Positions 7,586-15,465 of a DNA stretch of 64,000 nucleotides are shown here, in pieces. The notes under the pieces were generated by a model. That model made no database searches and was not told the DNA's origin. It saw nothing but the letters and a program-made list of their open reading frames with translations. The DNA is from Polaribacter reichenbachii (GTDB lineage: Bacteria; Bacteroidota; Bacteroidia; Flavobacteriales; Flavobacteriaceae): NCBI RefSeq assembly GCF_001975665.1, contig NZ_CP019419.1, forward strand, positions 930,001 through 994,000, in the 5' to 3' direction. Within the stretch, counting starts at the first letter, position 1; each line of letters opens with the position of its first letter. The position numbers were made by a program, and so were the translations under genes.

Positions 7586-10258
7586 TTAAAAGTTAAAAGT
7601 TGCTGTTAAAAACATTCTTCTTGGTAAAATTGGTCTACCAAAGAAAAACTCTGCATCTCCTGCTTGGTTTACATTTCTTGGATCTCCTTCTGTAACACCA
7701 GAATCATCAAATAAATTAAATACAGAGAAACCAATTCTTAAGTTTTCATTACGATCCTCGTCATTATTTAAATTAAAAGTGTAACCTGCCCCTATTCTAA
7801 ATATGTTTATAGCTTCTAATTCCACATTATTGTTATCTGCTGTAAATTTGCTTCCTGTATGGTTTAAAGTAAACTGCCCATCAAAATTACTATTGTCATA
7901 ATGTAAACCCATACTTGTTAAAAAGTTTGGTTGTCTCGCCAACTCATTTCCCACATTTACTTCTGATGAACCACCAGTAACTAAATCTTCGTCTGTGTTT
8001 TTAGTAATTTCGTGATCTTGATAAGTTGCAGAACCTCTAAAATCGAAATTCTTAGTTAATTTATAAGACCAATTTGCTTCTAATCCTAAAGTAGATGTAC
8101 TTTGCTCTGATCTTGTTAAATCTACTAAAGTACCATTTACAAAACCTTGAGTGATTTTTATTCTGTCTTTTAAGTTTACATAATAAGCAGCTAAAGAACC
8201 AGATAATCTTTCTGTACCTAATTTTGCTCCAACTTCAAATTGTGTAATTTTTTCTGAATCGTAGTTTGTATTTGGTATCCCAGCAACTGGTGCAAAACCT
8301 CTAATTTGTGGAAAGAAAAACCCTCTAGAAAAGTTTGCATATAAGTTTACATTATCTGTTAAATTATGCAATGCTGCTAATGATAATGCCCAATCTGTAG
8401 CTTCTACATCTGCTCTTACAAAACTACCATCTGCATATTGTACGTTTGCTAAATCTGCTGTTAAAGTAGCATCATCATACACTGTACTGCTTACAATATT
8501 ACCTTTGCTAAAAGTACCTTTTGTACTTTCTATTCTTATACCAGCATCAAAACGCCATTTATCAAAAACCATTTCATCCGTTAAATAAAATGCAGTTTTA
8601 GATTGCGATAAGAAGTTGTTAGAAGTCATACCAATTCTGTTATATAAACCACCCTCTGAATAAGTTACATTATTACCACTAGCATTTACATAACTTAAAT
8701 TTACCAAACGAGGATTATTATTAAATTCTGATAAAACTCTGTATTGATAATTTACATCTTCTGCTTCTGTTCTTGCTAAATAAACACCTGCAGTTATGTT
8801 ATGACTACCAGCATCTGTTTCTACTGTTTTTGTTAAAGATGCTTCACCAGAATAATCTGTCATTGGTCTTAAACGATCTATATGTAAATTTTCTACCACT
8901 AAATCATTTGCATTTACAGCACCAATTCCTCCTTGATATTGTGCTGTATAACCTAAGTTACCTGGAGCCACATTGTTAATATAATCACCTAAAGTTAAAG
9001 GATTATTGTAAGTTCCATTTCCACCAACATACAATGCAAAATTATGTTTATAGCTTGCATATTTTACTTTGGATTTAAACTTTAAATCATCAGCAAAATT
9101 ATAGTTAAAATCTGCCATTACATATCCGCCTTGGGTAGAAACACCATCTTCAATTGGACTTTCGTAAGCACCACCTGCAGTTAAAAAAGAAGTATTTGCT
9201 AACTGACCAGATAATAATTGAGAAACAGCTTCACCATCATTACCTGCAATTCTATTTCTGTTACCATCTAAAGGTAAAGGCATAAAAAATTGCGCATTAT
9301 CATTAATCATTTGTCCATGAACTGTAAAAGAACCATTTTCGAATTTCTTTTTAATATTTGCTCTAAACTGTACCCCTTTTGTTGGCATACCAGTTTCAAT
9401 TGGTCCATCATCTTTTCTTACAAAACCTGTAAATGCATAGTAAGTATTAGAATCTTCGCCACCTAATTTACCACCTGTGTAAAAATCAGTTTTTAATCTT
9501 CCTTTGTCTGCCCATTCAACATTTATTAGGTTTTCGTCATTAGAATCACCGGTTTTACTTGTGTAGTTAATGATACCTGCTACAGAACCTGCACCATATA
9601 AAACAGCTGCTCCACCTCTTACAAATTCAACTCCTTTAAAACCAACATCTGGTCTTGCATACACATCGTGTGCAGAAGAGTTTAATCCGAAAGTACTCAT
9701 TAACGGCATTCCATCATATTGTAAAGGGTTAAATACATACTGACCACCAGAGGGTAAACCTCTTACAAAAACGTTAGAAGCTGTTTCACCTCCACCACCT
9801 TCTGCAGTAATACCAGGAATACTTCTAATGATGTCTGCTTGTGAATTTGCAGATAGTTTAGTAATCTCTTTTTGTTTTACAGAACTAATAGACATTGGTG
9901 TTTCTTTTTGAGATCTAAAAGTTGCAGATGCTGTTAAAACTACTTCATCTAATTGAGCTCCTCCTTCTTCTAAAACAACATTTACAGTTAAAGAAGATCC
10001 ATCTAAATTTACTGCTTTTTCAAAAGTCTTATACCCAATATAAGATACTTGTAAAGTTTGATTTCCAGTACTTGTTGTTGTAAAGTTAAAATTCCCATCA
10101 AAATCAGAAGATCCACCAGAAGTGGTTCCTTTAATTATAACACTTGCACTAGGTATTGGATTACCAGAAGTGTCTTTTATTGAACCTTTAACAACAGTCT
10201 GCGCTTGCATTGCAGAAAAGCCAATAATGCAAATTAATGTTAGTAATATTTTTTTCAT
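7586..10258 (-). CDS. TonB-dependent outer-membrane receptor without SusD partner
   Basis: An 890-residue protein. A signal peptide (about 1-19, ending MQAQ) is followed by a carboxypeptidase-D-like regulatory domain (about 22-100, 'GNPIPSASVIIKGTTSG'). A plug domain follows ('TPMSISSVKQKEI...IIRSIPGITAEGG...NVFVRGLPSGG'), then a large beta-barrel ending in aromatic 'FLTATFNF'. It is shorter than SusC proteins, and the barrel has siderophore-receptor-like features, but no SusD gene is adjacent. It is divergent from the lacI-type gene, and a palindromic LacI-like operator lies between the two starts. Import of a small glycoside for the neighbouring GH63/symporter/kinase genes is a reasonable inference. 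Iron uptake cannot be excluded. Confidence 0.85.
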   Translation of the reverse strand: MKKILLTLICIIGFSAMQAQTVVKGSIKDTSGNPIPSASVIIKGTTSGGSSDFDGNFNFTTTSTGNQTLQVSYIGYKTFEKAVNLDGSSLTVNVVLEEGGAQLDEVVLTASATFRSQKETPMSISSVKQKEITKLSANSQADIIRSIPGITAEGGGGETASNVFVRGLPSGGQYVFNPLQYDGMPLMSTFGLNSSAHDVYARPDVGFKGVEFVRGGAAVLYGAGSVAGIINYTSKTGDSNDENLINVEWADKGRLKTDFYTGGKLGGEDSNTYYAFTGFVRKDDGPIETGMPTKGVQFRANIKKKFENGSFTVHGQMINDNAQFFMPLPLDGNRNRIAGNDGEAVSQLLSGQLANTSFLTAGGAYESPIEDGVSTQGGYVMADFNYNFADDLKFKSKVKYASYKHNFALYVGGNGTYNNPLTLGDYINNVAPGNLGYTAQYQGGIGAVNANDLVVENLHIDRLRPMTDYSGEASLTKTVETDAGSHNITAGVYLARTEAEDVNYQYRVLSEFNNNPRLVNLSYVNASGNNVTYSEGGLYNRIGMTSNNFLSQSKTAFYLTDEMVFDKWRFDAGIRIESTKGTFSKGNIVSSTVYDDATLTADLANVQYADGSFVRADVEATDWALSLAALHNLTDNVNLYANFSRGFFFPQIRGFAPVAGIPNTNYDSEKITQFEVGAKLGTERLSGSLAAYYVNLKDRIKITQGFVNGTLVDLTRSEQSTSTLGLEANWSYKLTKNFDFRGSATYQDHEITKNTDEDLVTGGSSEVNVGNELARQPNFLTSMGLHYDNSNFDGQFTLNHTGSKFTADNNNVELEAINIFRIGAGYTFNLNNDEDRNENLRIGFSVFNLFDDSGVTEGDPRNVNQAGDAEFFFGRPILPRRMFLTATFNF

Positions 10259-10337
10259 GTTTTAAGAATTAGTTAATTATGAAGTAAATTTATTGACAAA
10301 TACATTATTTTTTTACTGTTTTATTACGAAAATACAA

Positions 10338-10360
10338 CGCAAACGTTTGCGGGAACGTTT
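10338..10360. promoter_or_regulatory. LacI-family operator pair
   Basis: CGCAAACGTTTGCG (10338-10351) is a perfect 14-base palindrome with the central CG typical of LacI/GalR-family operators. Directly after it, GGAACGTTTG (10352-10361) gives a second, imperfect site whose centre is 12 bases away. The sites lie between the divergent TonB receptor and lacI-type genes, so they probably control one or both. I found no matching palindrome elsewhere in the window. Confidence 0.75.
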
Positions 10361-10396
10361 GTTTTATTTACTTTTATGAAATTAATATTATTTTTT

Positions 10397-11422
10397 ATGA
10401 AAAAAGAGGTTACAACACTAAAAAAAATAGCCCAACTACTTGAAGTTTCCACATCTACAGTTTCTAGAGCTTTAAATAATCATCCAGATATTAGTGAAGA
10501 AACAGCTATCAAAGTAAAAAAATTAGCAAAAAAACTGAACTATATGCCAAATATTTTTGCAAAAGGATTTAGGCAACATAGAACAAATATTATTGGTGTA
10601 ATTGTACCTAATATACTTTCTTATTTTACATCATCTATATTAAAAGAAATACTACTACAAGCAGAAACAAAAGGCTATAGGGTTATTATTTCTGAATCTA
10701 ATAATGATATTAAAAAAGAAAAAGAAATGTTACATACTATGCTTCAATTTGGGGTAGATGGAATTTTAATGTCTTTAACAAAACACACTGTTGATGTTGA
10801 ACCCATTTTATATGCATTAAATCAAAAACCATTAATTCTGTTTGATAAAGTTTCTAGAAAAGTGCCTTGCACTCAAATAATTATTAATGGTGAAGAAGCT
10901 GCTTTTAACGCTGTAGAACATTTAATTAATATTGGTAAAAAACGAATTGCAATTCTTAAAGAGTTTGAACAATCTTACAATTCTGAAAAACGTTTTCAAG
11001 GTTATTTAAGAGCTTTAAAAACAAATAATATTCCTGTGGATGAAAAACTAATCTTAAGTACAGATGATATTTCTTTAAAAAAAGGAAGAAGATTAACAAG
11101 CCAATTAATTAGTTTAAAAGATAAACCAGATGCCATTTTTTCTATTACAGATGCTGCAGCAATTGGTGCTATACAAACCTTAAAAAAATTCAATTTTAAA
11201 ATTCCTGATGAAATTGCTGTAATTGGTTTTAGTAACTCACTAAGCTCAACAATTGTAGAGCCTAAACTTACAACTATAGATCAGCCAGGTAATAGAATTG
11301 GAGAAATGGCAGTAAAATACATCATCGAAGAAATTGAAGAACCAAAAGAAAATTCGACAAGTAAAACCATAGAAATTAAGACCAATTTAATTATTAGAGA
11401 CTCTACTTTACTGTCTATTTAA
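10397..11422 (+). CDS. LacI/GalR-family transcriptional regulator
   Basis: A 341-residue regulator when started at 10397. An upstream ATG at 10376 would add seven residues, but the family normally begins just before the HTH, as in 'MKKEVTTLKKIAQLLEVS'. The N-terminal LacI helix-turn-helix ('TLKKIAQLLEVSTSTVSRALNNHPDIS') is followed by the hinge ('ALNYMPN'-like segment) and a periplasmic-binding-protein-like sensor domain ('NIIGVIVPNILSYFTSSILKEI', 'PDAIFSITDAAAIGAIQTLKK', 'IAVIGFSNS'). Ligands are usually sugars or sugar phosphates. The perfect palindrome just upstream is its likely operator. It may govern the divergent receptor gene and possibly the GH3 gene 160 bases downstream. The effector is unknown. 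Confidence 0.9.
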   Translation: MKKEVTTLKKIAQLLEVSTSTVSRALNNHPDISEETAIKVKKLAKKLNYMPNIFAKGFRQHRTNIIGVIVPNILSYFTSSILKEILLQAETKGYRVIISESNNDIKKEKEMLHTMLQFGVDGILMSLTKHTVDVEPILYALNQKPLILFDKVSRKVPCTQIIINGEEAAFNAVEHLINIGKKRIAILKEFEQSYNSEKRFQGYLRALKTNNIPVDEKLILSTDDISLKKGRRLTSQLISLKDKPDAIFSITDAAAIGAIQTLKKFNFKIPDEIAVIGFSNSLSSTIVEPKLTTIDQPGNRIGEMAVKYIIEEIEEPKENSTSKTIEIKTNLIIRDSTLLSI

Positions 11423-11557
11423 AGGATTTTTTCTATAACATAAATCTCTAAACTTCTAAAGCAGTTTTATTTAACTGTTTTAGAAATCAATTTAATAACA
11501 AATAAGTTACCCTAATTAAACCATTTGTATTACTTACTATCAAAATAAAACTTGACC

Positions 11558-11582
11558 TTTAAAGTTTAAAACAAACTTTAAA
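11558..11582 (+). repeat. Perfect inverted repeat touching a start codon
   Basis: TTTAAAGTTT and AAACTTTAAA are perfect 10-base arms around a five-base loop, and the second arm ends exactly at the ATG of the GH3 gene. It could fold in the mRNA and occlude the start, or be a protein-binding site. All-AT composition makes chance occurrence easier in this genome. Confidence 0.4.
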
Positions 11583-13784
11583 ATGAAAAAATTATATTTA
11601 TTCGTTTCAATAATTTTATTGAGTTTATTTATCAGCTGTAAAAAAGAAGCACCAAATAACACAACAGATAAAGAAATTCAAGAACCAAAATTTGCTTGGA
11701 ATAATACTTCTTTTACCATTAATGAAAGAGTAAATAAGTTAATTGCAGAAATGACATTAGAGGAAAAAGTTTCTCAAATGTTAGATGTTTGTCCTTCTAT
11801 TGAACGCTTAGGAATTCCTGAATACAATTGGTGGAATGAAGCTTTACATGGAGTTGCAAGAAATGGTAGAGCAACCGTTTTTCCGCAAGCAATAGGTTTA
11901 GGGGCTACTTTTGATCCGGATTTAATTTTAAAAGTTGGTACTGTAATTTCTGATGAAGCTAGAGCAAAGTATAATGAAGCCATTAAAATTAATAACAGAA
12001 GTAGATATGCTGGTTTAACTTTTTGGTCGCCAAACGTAAATATTTTTAGAGATCCAAGATGGGGTCGTGGACAAGAAACTTATGGAGAAGACCCTTTTTT
12101 AACCAGTAAAATTGGAGTTTCTTTTGTAAAAGGTTTACAAGGCGATGATCCTAATTATATAAAAGCTGCAGCCTGTGCAAAACATTATGCTGTACATTCT
12201 GGACCAGAAGAATTTAGACACAGTTTTAATGCTGTTGTTAATAAAAAAGATTTATTCGAAACTTATTTGCCTGCTTTTGAAGCTTTAGTAAAAGAAGGAA
12301 ATGTAGAAGGTGTTATGGGTGCATACAACAGAACTTTAGGAGAACCTTGTTGTGGAAGTCCCTATTTATTGCAAGATATTTTAAGAGAAGATTGGGGTTT
12401 TAAAGGTTACATCGTTTCAGATTGTGGTGCAATTGCAGATTTTCATAGATTTCATAAAGTAACTCAAACTCCAGAAGAATCTGCTGCTTTAGCCTTAAAA
12501 AGCGGAACAAATATTAACTGTGGTAATGTGTATAAAGTTTTAGAAAACGCATTAAATCAAGGTTTAATTACTTTAGAACTATTAGATACAAGATTAAAAG
12601 AAAACTTAATAACACGCTTTAAATTAGGAATGTTCGATCCTATAGGTACAAATCCTTATGATCATATAACTGCGGATGTTGTTGACTCTAAAGAACACAG
12701 AAAAATTGCTTTAGAAGCGGCTCAAAAATCGATTGTTTTACTAAAAAACAAGAACAATATTTTACCTTTAAAAAAGGACATTAGAACCTTATATGTTGTT
12801 GGCCCAAATGCTTCTAACGAAGAAGTTTTATTGGGTAATTACTACGGATTAACAAGTAATACACAAACTATTTTAGACGGAATTGTGGGTAAAGTTAGTC
12901 CAGGAACAAGTATCAATTACAAATCTGGAGTGTTGCCTTTTAGAGAAAATGTAAATCCTATTGATTGGTCTACAGGAGAAGCAGGAGAATCTGATGTTTG
13001 TATTGCAGTTATGGGAATTTCTGCACTTTTAGAAGGTGAAGAAGGTGAAGCAATTGCCTCTAGCGAAAAAGGTGACAGAACAGGAATTAAACTTCCAGAA
13101 AATCAAATTAATTACATTAAAAAAATTAGAAGTAAAACCAAAAAACCAATTGTTTTGGTGTTAACTGGTGGTAGCCCAATTGCAATTCCTGAATTGTATG
13201 ATTTAGTAGATGCAGTTTTATTTGTTTGGTATCCAGGAGAAGAAGGTGGTACTGCTGTTGCAGATGTTATTTTTGGTGATGTTTCTCCTTCTGGAAAACT
13301 ACCCATTACTTTTCCTAAATCTGTAAGTCAATTACCTGCTTACGAAGATTATAATATGAAAGGTAGAACATACAAGTATATGAAAGAAGAACCTTTATTT
13401 CCTTTCGGATTTGGTTTAACTTATACCAATTTTGAATATAAAGATTTACAAATAAATGATAATTATAAAACCACAGTTACTATTTCTAACACAGGTAAAG
13501 CTGATGCAGAAGAAGTGGTGCAATTGTATATCAGTTCTCCTTTGGCTGGCGAGAAAGATCCTATTTACGATTTAAAAGCATTTAAACGTGTATTTGTAAA
13601 AGCAGGAACATCAAAAACCATCACTTTTAATTTATCTAAAGATAGTTTTCATCAATTTAATGAAGGTGGTAGTAAAGTTATCAGAAAAGGAGCTTATCAA
13701 CTTTATGTAAATGGCGCTTTACCATCAGAAAGAAGTGAACTTCTAGGAAGTTCTAAAGCCATAAAAACAACAATAAACTTTTAA
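11583..13784 (+). CDS. GH3 beta-glycosidase lipoprotein
   Basis: A 733-residue exo-acting family 3 glycoside hydrolase of the beta-xylosidase/beta-glucosidase type. A lipoprotein signal ends at the Cys of 'LFISC' (C19). The N-terminal barrel carries 'YNWWNEALHGVARNG', 'DPRWGRGQETYGEDP' and 'AKHYAVHSGPE'. The nucleophile is D280 in 'GYIVSDCGA'. The second alpha/beta domain has 'LLKNKNNILPLKK' and 'WYPGEEGGTAVADV', and an FnIII-like domain closes the protein. It begins a plus-strand set with the ThuA-DUF1080 and GH29 genes. A second GH3 of the same subtype lies at 48432-50627. Its true substrate in a red-algal galactan locus (beta-galactoside, beta-xyloside or glucoside) cannot be told from sequence. 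Confidence 0.9.
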   Translation: MKKLYLFVSIILLSLFISCKKEAPNNTTDKEIQEPKFAWNNTSFTINERVNKLIAEMTLEEKVSQMLDVCPSIERLGIPEYNWWNEALHGVARNGRATVFPQAIGLGATFDPDLILKVGTVISDEARAKYNEAIKINNRSRYAGLTFWSPNVNIFRDPRWGRGQETYGEDPFLTSKIGVSFVKGLQGDDPNYIKAAACAKHYAVHSGPEEFRHSFNAVVNKKDLFETYLPAFEALVKEGNVEGVMGAYNRTLGEPCCGSPYLLQDILREDWGFKGYIVSDCGAIADFHRFHKVTQTPEESAALALKSGTNINCGNVYKVLENALNQGLITLELLDTRLKENLITRFKLGMFDPIGTNPYDHITADVVDSKEHRKIALEAAQKSIVLLKNKNNILPLKKDIRTLYVVGPNASNEEVLLGNYYGLTSNTQTILDGIVGKVSPGTSINYKSGVLPFRENVNPIDWSTGEAGESDVCIAVMGISALLEGEEGEAIASSEKGDRTGIKLPENQINYIKKIRSKTKKPIVLVLTGGSPIAIPELYDLVDAVLFVWYPGEEGGTAVADVIFGDVSPSGKLPITFPKSVSQLPAYEDYNMKGRTYKYMKEEPLFPFGFGLTYTNFEYKDLQINDNYKTTVTISNTGKADAEEVVQLYISSPLAGEKDPIYDLKAFKRVFVKAGTSKTITFNLSKDSFHQFNEGGSKVIRKGAYQLYVNGALPSERSELLGSSKAIKTTINF

Positions 13785-13803
13785 AAATCAACATTAAATC
13801 ATT

Positions 13804-15372
13804 ATGAAAAAAATACTATTTGCTGTTTTAGCATTTTCTTTAATTATTACAAGTTGTAAGGCAAAACAAGAAGTTAAAATTATAAAAAAAGAAAAAAAGA
13901 AAGTTTTAATTTTTTCTAAAACCAATGGCTGGCGACATAAATCTATAGAAGCAGGAATTGCAGCTATTAAAAAATTAGGTATAGAAAATAATTTTTTAGT
14001 AGAAGCAACAGAAGATTCATTGCAATTCAATTATCAGAATTTAAAAAAATACAAAAGCATTATTTTTTTAAATACTACAGGTAATATTTTAAACACAGTA
14101 CAAGAAAAAGATTTTGAAAAATATATACATGAAGGTGGTGGTTTTGTAGGTATTCACTCAGCTTCAGACACTGAATACAAATGGCCTTTTTACGCAGAAA
14201 TGATTGGCGCTCAATTTAAATCGCATCCAAAACAGCAAAAGGCTAAATTAATTGTTCATAAAGAAACAAATCATCCTGCAATAGCACATTATGGTGATTC
14301 TTTTGAACATTTTGATGAATGGTACAACTTTAAAAAACCAGTAGCTAAACACGTAAATGTGTTATTAGAATTAGATGAAAGTTCGTATTCTGGCGAAAGA
14401 ATGGGAACAAAACATGCTATTGCTTGGTATCATCATTATGAAGGTGGTCGTGTTTTTTATACAGGAATGGGACATGGAAAAGGTACTTTTTTAGATGCAA
14501 AATTTATACAACATTTAAAAGAAGGAATTTTATGGTCTATGGATAAAACAGATGTTGCAATCAACAAAAACGGAGAAGATTTACTAGATTCAGATTTATC
14601 TAAATGGGATGTTTGGATGGGAGCTGTACACCCAAGTGTTGATATTGATTTCGAAAAATCTAAAAATGTAAATACAGGAAAACCAATGGGATTAAACAAT
14701 GATCCTAAAAAAGTTTTTTCTGTAATTAAAGAAAATGGCGAAAATGTTTTAAAAATTACGGGTGAAATTTACGGTGGTTTAACTACCAAAAACGTCTATG
14801 GAAATTATCATTTTACTACTCAATTTAAATGGGGAGAAAAAAAGTGGGAACCTCGATTAAAAAGTAAAAGAGATAGTGGAATTTTATACCACGCCCAAGG
14901 TGTTCATGGTGCTTTTTGGAACGTTTGGATGGCTAGTTTAGAATACCAAGTGCAAGAAAGTGATTGTGGCGATTTTATAGCTCTAGGTAATGTTTATGGT
15001 GATACTCCTGTTGAAGAAAAAACTCGTAAAAATGGTAAAAAATATTTTGTGTACCATCCAAAAGGTAAAGTAACTCCTTTAAAATGGGGTAAAAATTTTA
15101 AAGCAGGCCAAGCTAGTAAATCTTCTTTACACGAAAACCCAAATGGAGAATGGAATACCTTAGAAATTTACTGCTTAGGCACAGAAAGTATTCACTTGGT
15201 AAATGGTCATGTCGTAAACCGAGTTAAGAATGCAAAATATGATATTGGAGGCCAAACAATTGCTATTGATAAAGGTAAAATTCAGATACAATCTGAAGCT
15301 GCTGAAGTTTATTATAAGAACATAAAAATTACACCTATAACTAAATTTCCAACAATATTAAATGGCCTATAA
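13804..15372 (+). CDS. ThuA domain fused to DUF1080 (3-keto-glycoside-acting) lipoprotein
   Basis: A 522-residue lipoprotein (Cys in 'LIITSC'). Residues of about 35-245 form a ThuA-like domain: 'KVLIFSKTNGWRHKSIEAG', 'GGGFVGIHSASDTEYKWPFY', 'AWYHHYEGGRVFYTGMGHG'. Residues of about 255-515 form a DUF1080 concanavalin-like domain: 'DLSKWDVWMG', 'KSKRDSGILYHAQG', 'SLEYQVQESDCGDF', 'LEIYCLGTESIHLVNGHVVN'. Pfam calls the latter '3-keto-disaccharide hydrolase', and members take part in breakdown of C3-oxidised glycosides. The gene starts 19 bases after GH3 and precedes GH29, suggesting joint action. No Gfo/Idh-type sugar oxidase that would make a 3-keto substrate is encoded in this window. Reaction and substrate are inference. 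Confidence 0.85.
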   Translation: MKKILFAVLAFSLIITSCKAKQEVKIIKKEKKKVLIFSKTNGWRHKSIEAGIAAIKKLGIENNFLVEATEDSLQFNYQNLKKYKSIIFLNTTGNILNTVQEKDFEKYIHEGGGFVGIHSASDTEYKWPFYAEMIGAQFKSHPKQQKAKLIVHKETNHPAIAHYGDSFEHFDEWYNFKKPVAKHVNVLLELDESSYSGERMGTKHAIAWYHHYEGGRVFYTGMGHGKGTFLDAKFIQHLKEGILWSMDKTDVAINKNGEDLLDSDLSKWDVWMGAVHPSVDIDFEKSKNVNTGKPMGLNNDPKKVFSVIKENGENVLKITGEIYGGLTTKNVYGNYHFTTQFKWGEKKWEPRLKSKRDSGILYHAQGVHGAFWNVWMASLEYQVQESDCGDFIALGNVYGDTPVEEKTRKNGKKYFVYHPKGKVTPLKWGKNFKAGQASKSSLHENPNGEWNTLEIYCLGTESIHLVNGHVVNRVKNAKYDIGGQTIAIDKGKIQIQSEAAEVYYKNIKITPITKFPTILNGL

Positions 15373-15465
15373 TTATCTGATAAATAAATTTTTACATTAT
15401 GATAAAAATCATACTAAACCCTGTTTATTTTAAATAATTTTAGCTTTAAACTAAAAAAAATAATA

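Noticed and set aside
7586-10258. TonB receptor as a SusC with a missing SusD
   Set aside because: Length, plug sequence and barrel end fit single TonB receptors better, and no SusD remnant is visible on either side.
10376-10396. Upstream ATG of the LacI-family gene
   Set aside because: It would add seven hydrophobic residues before the HTH, which is unusual for the family. The ATG at 10397 fits better, though the longer form is not excluded.
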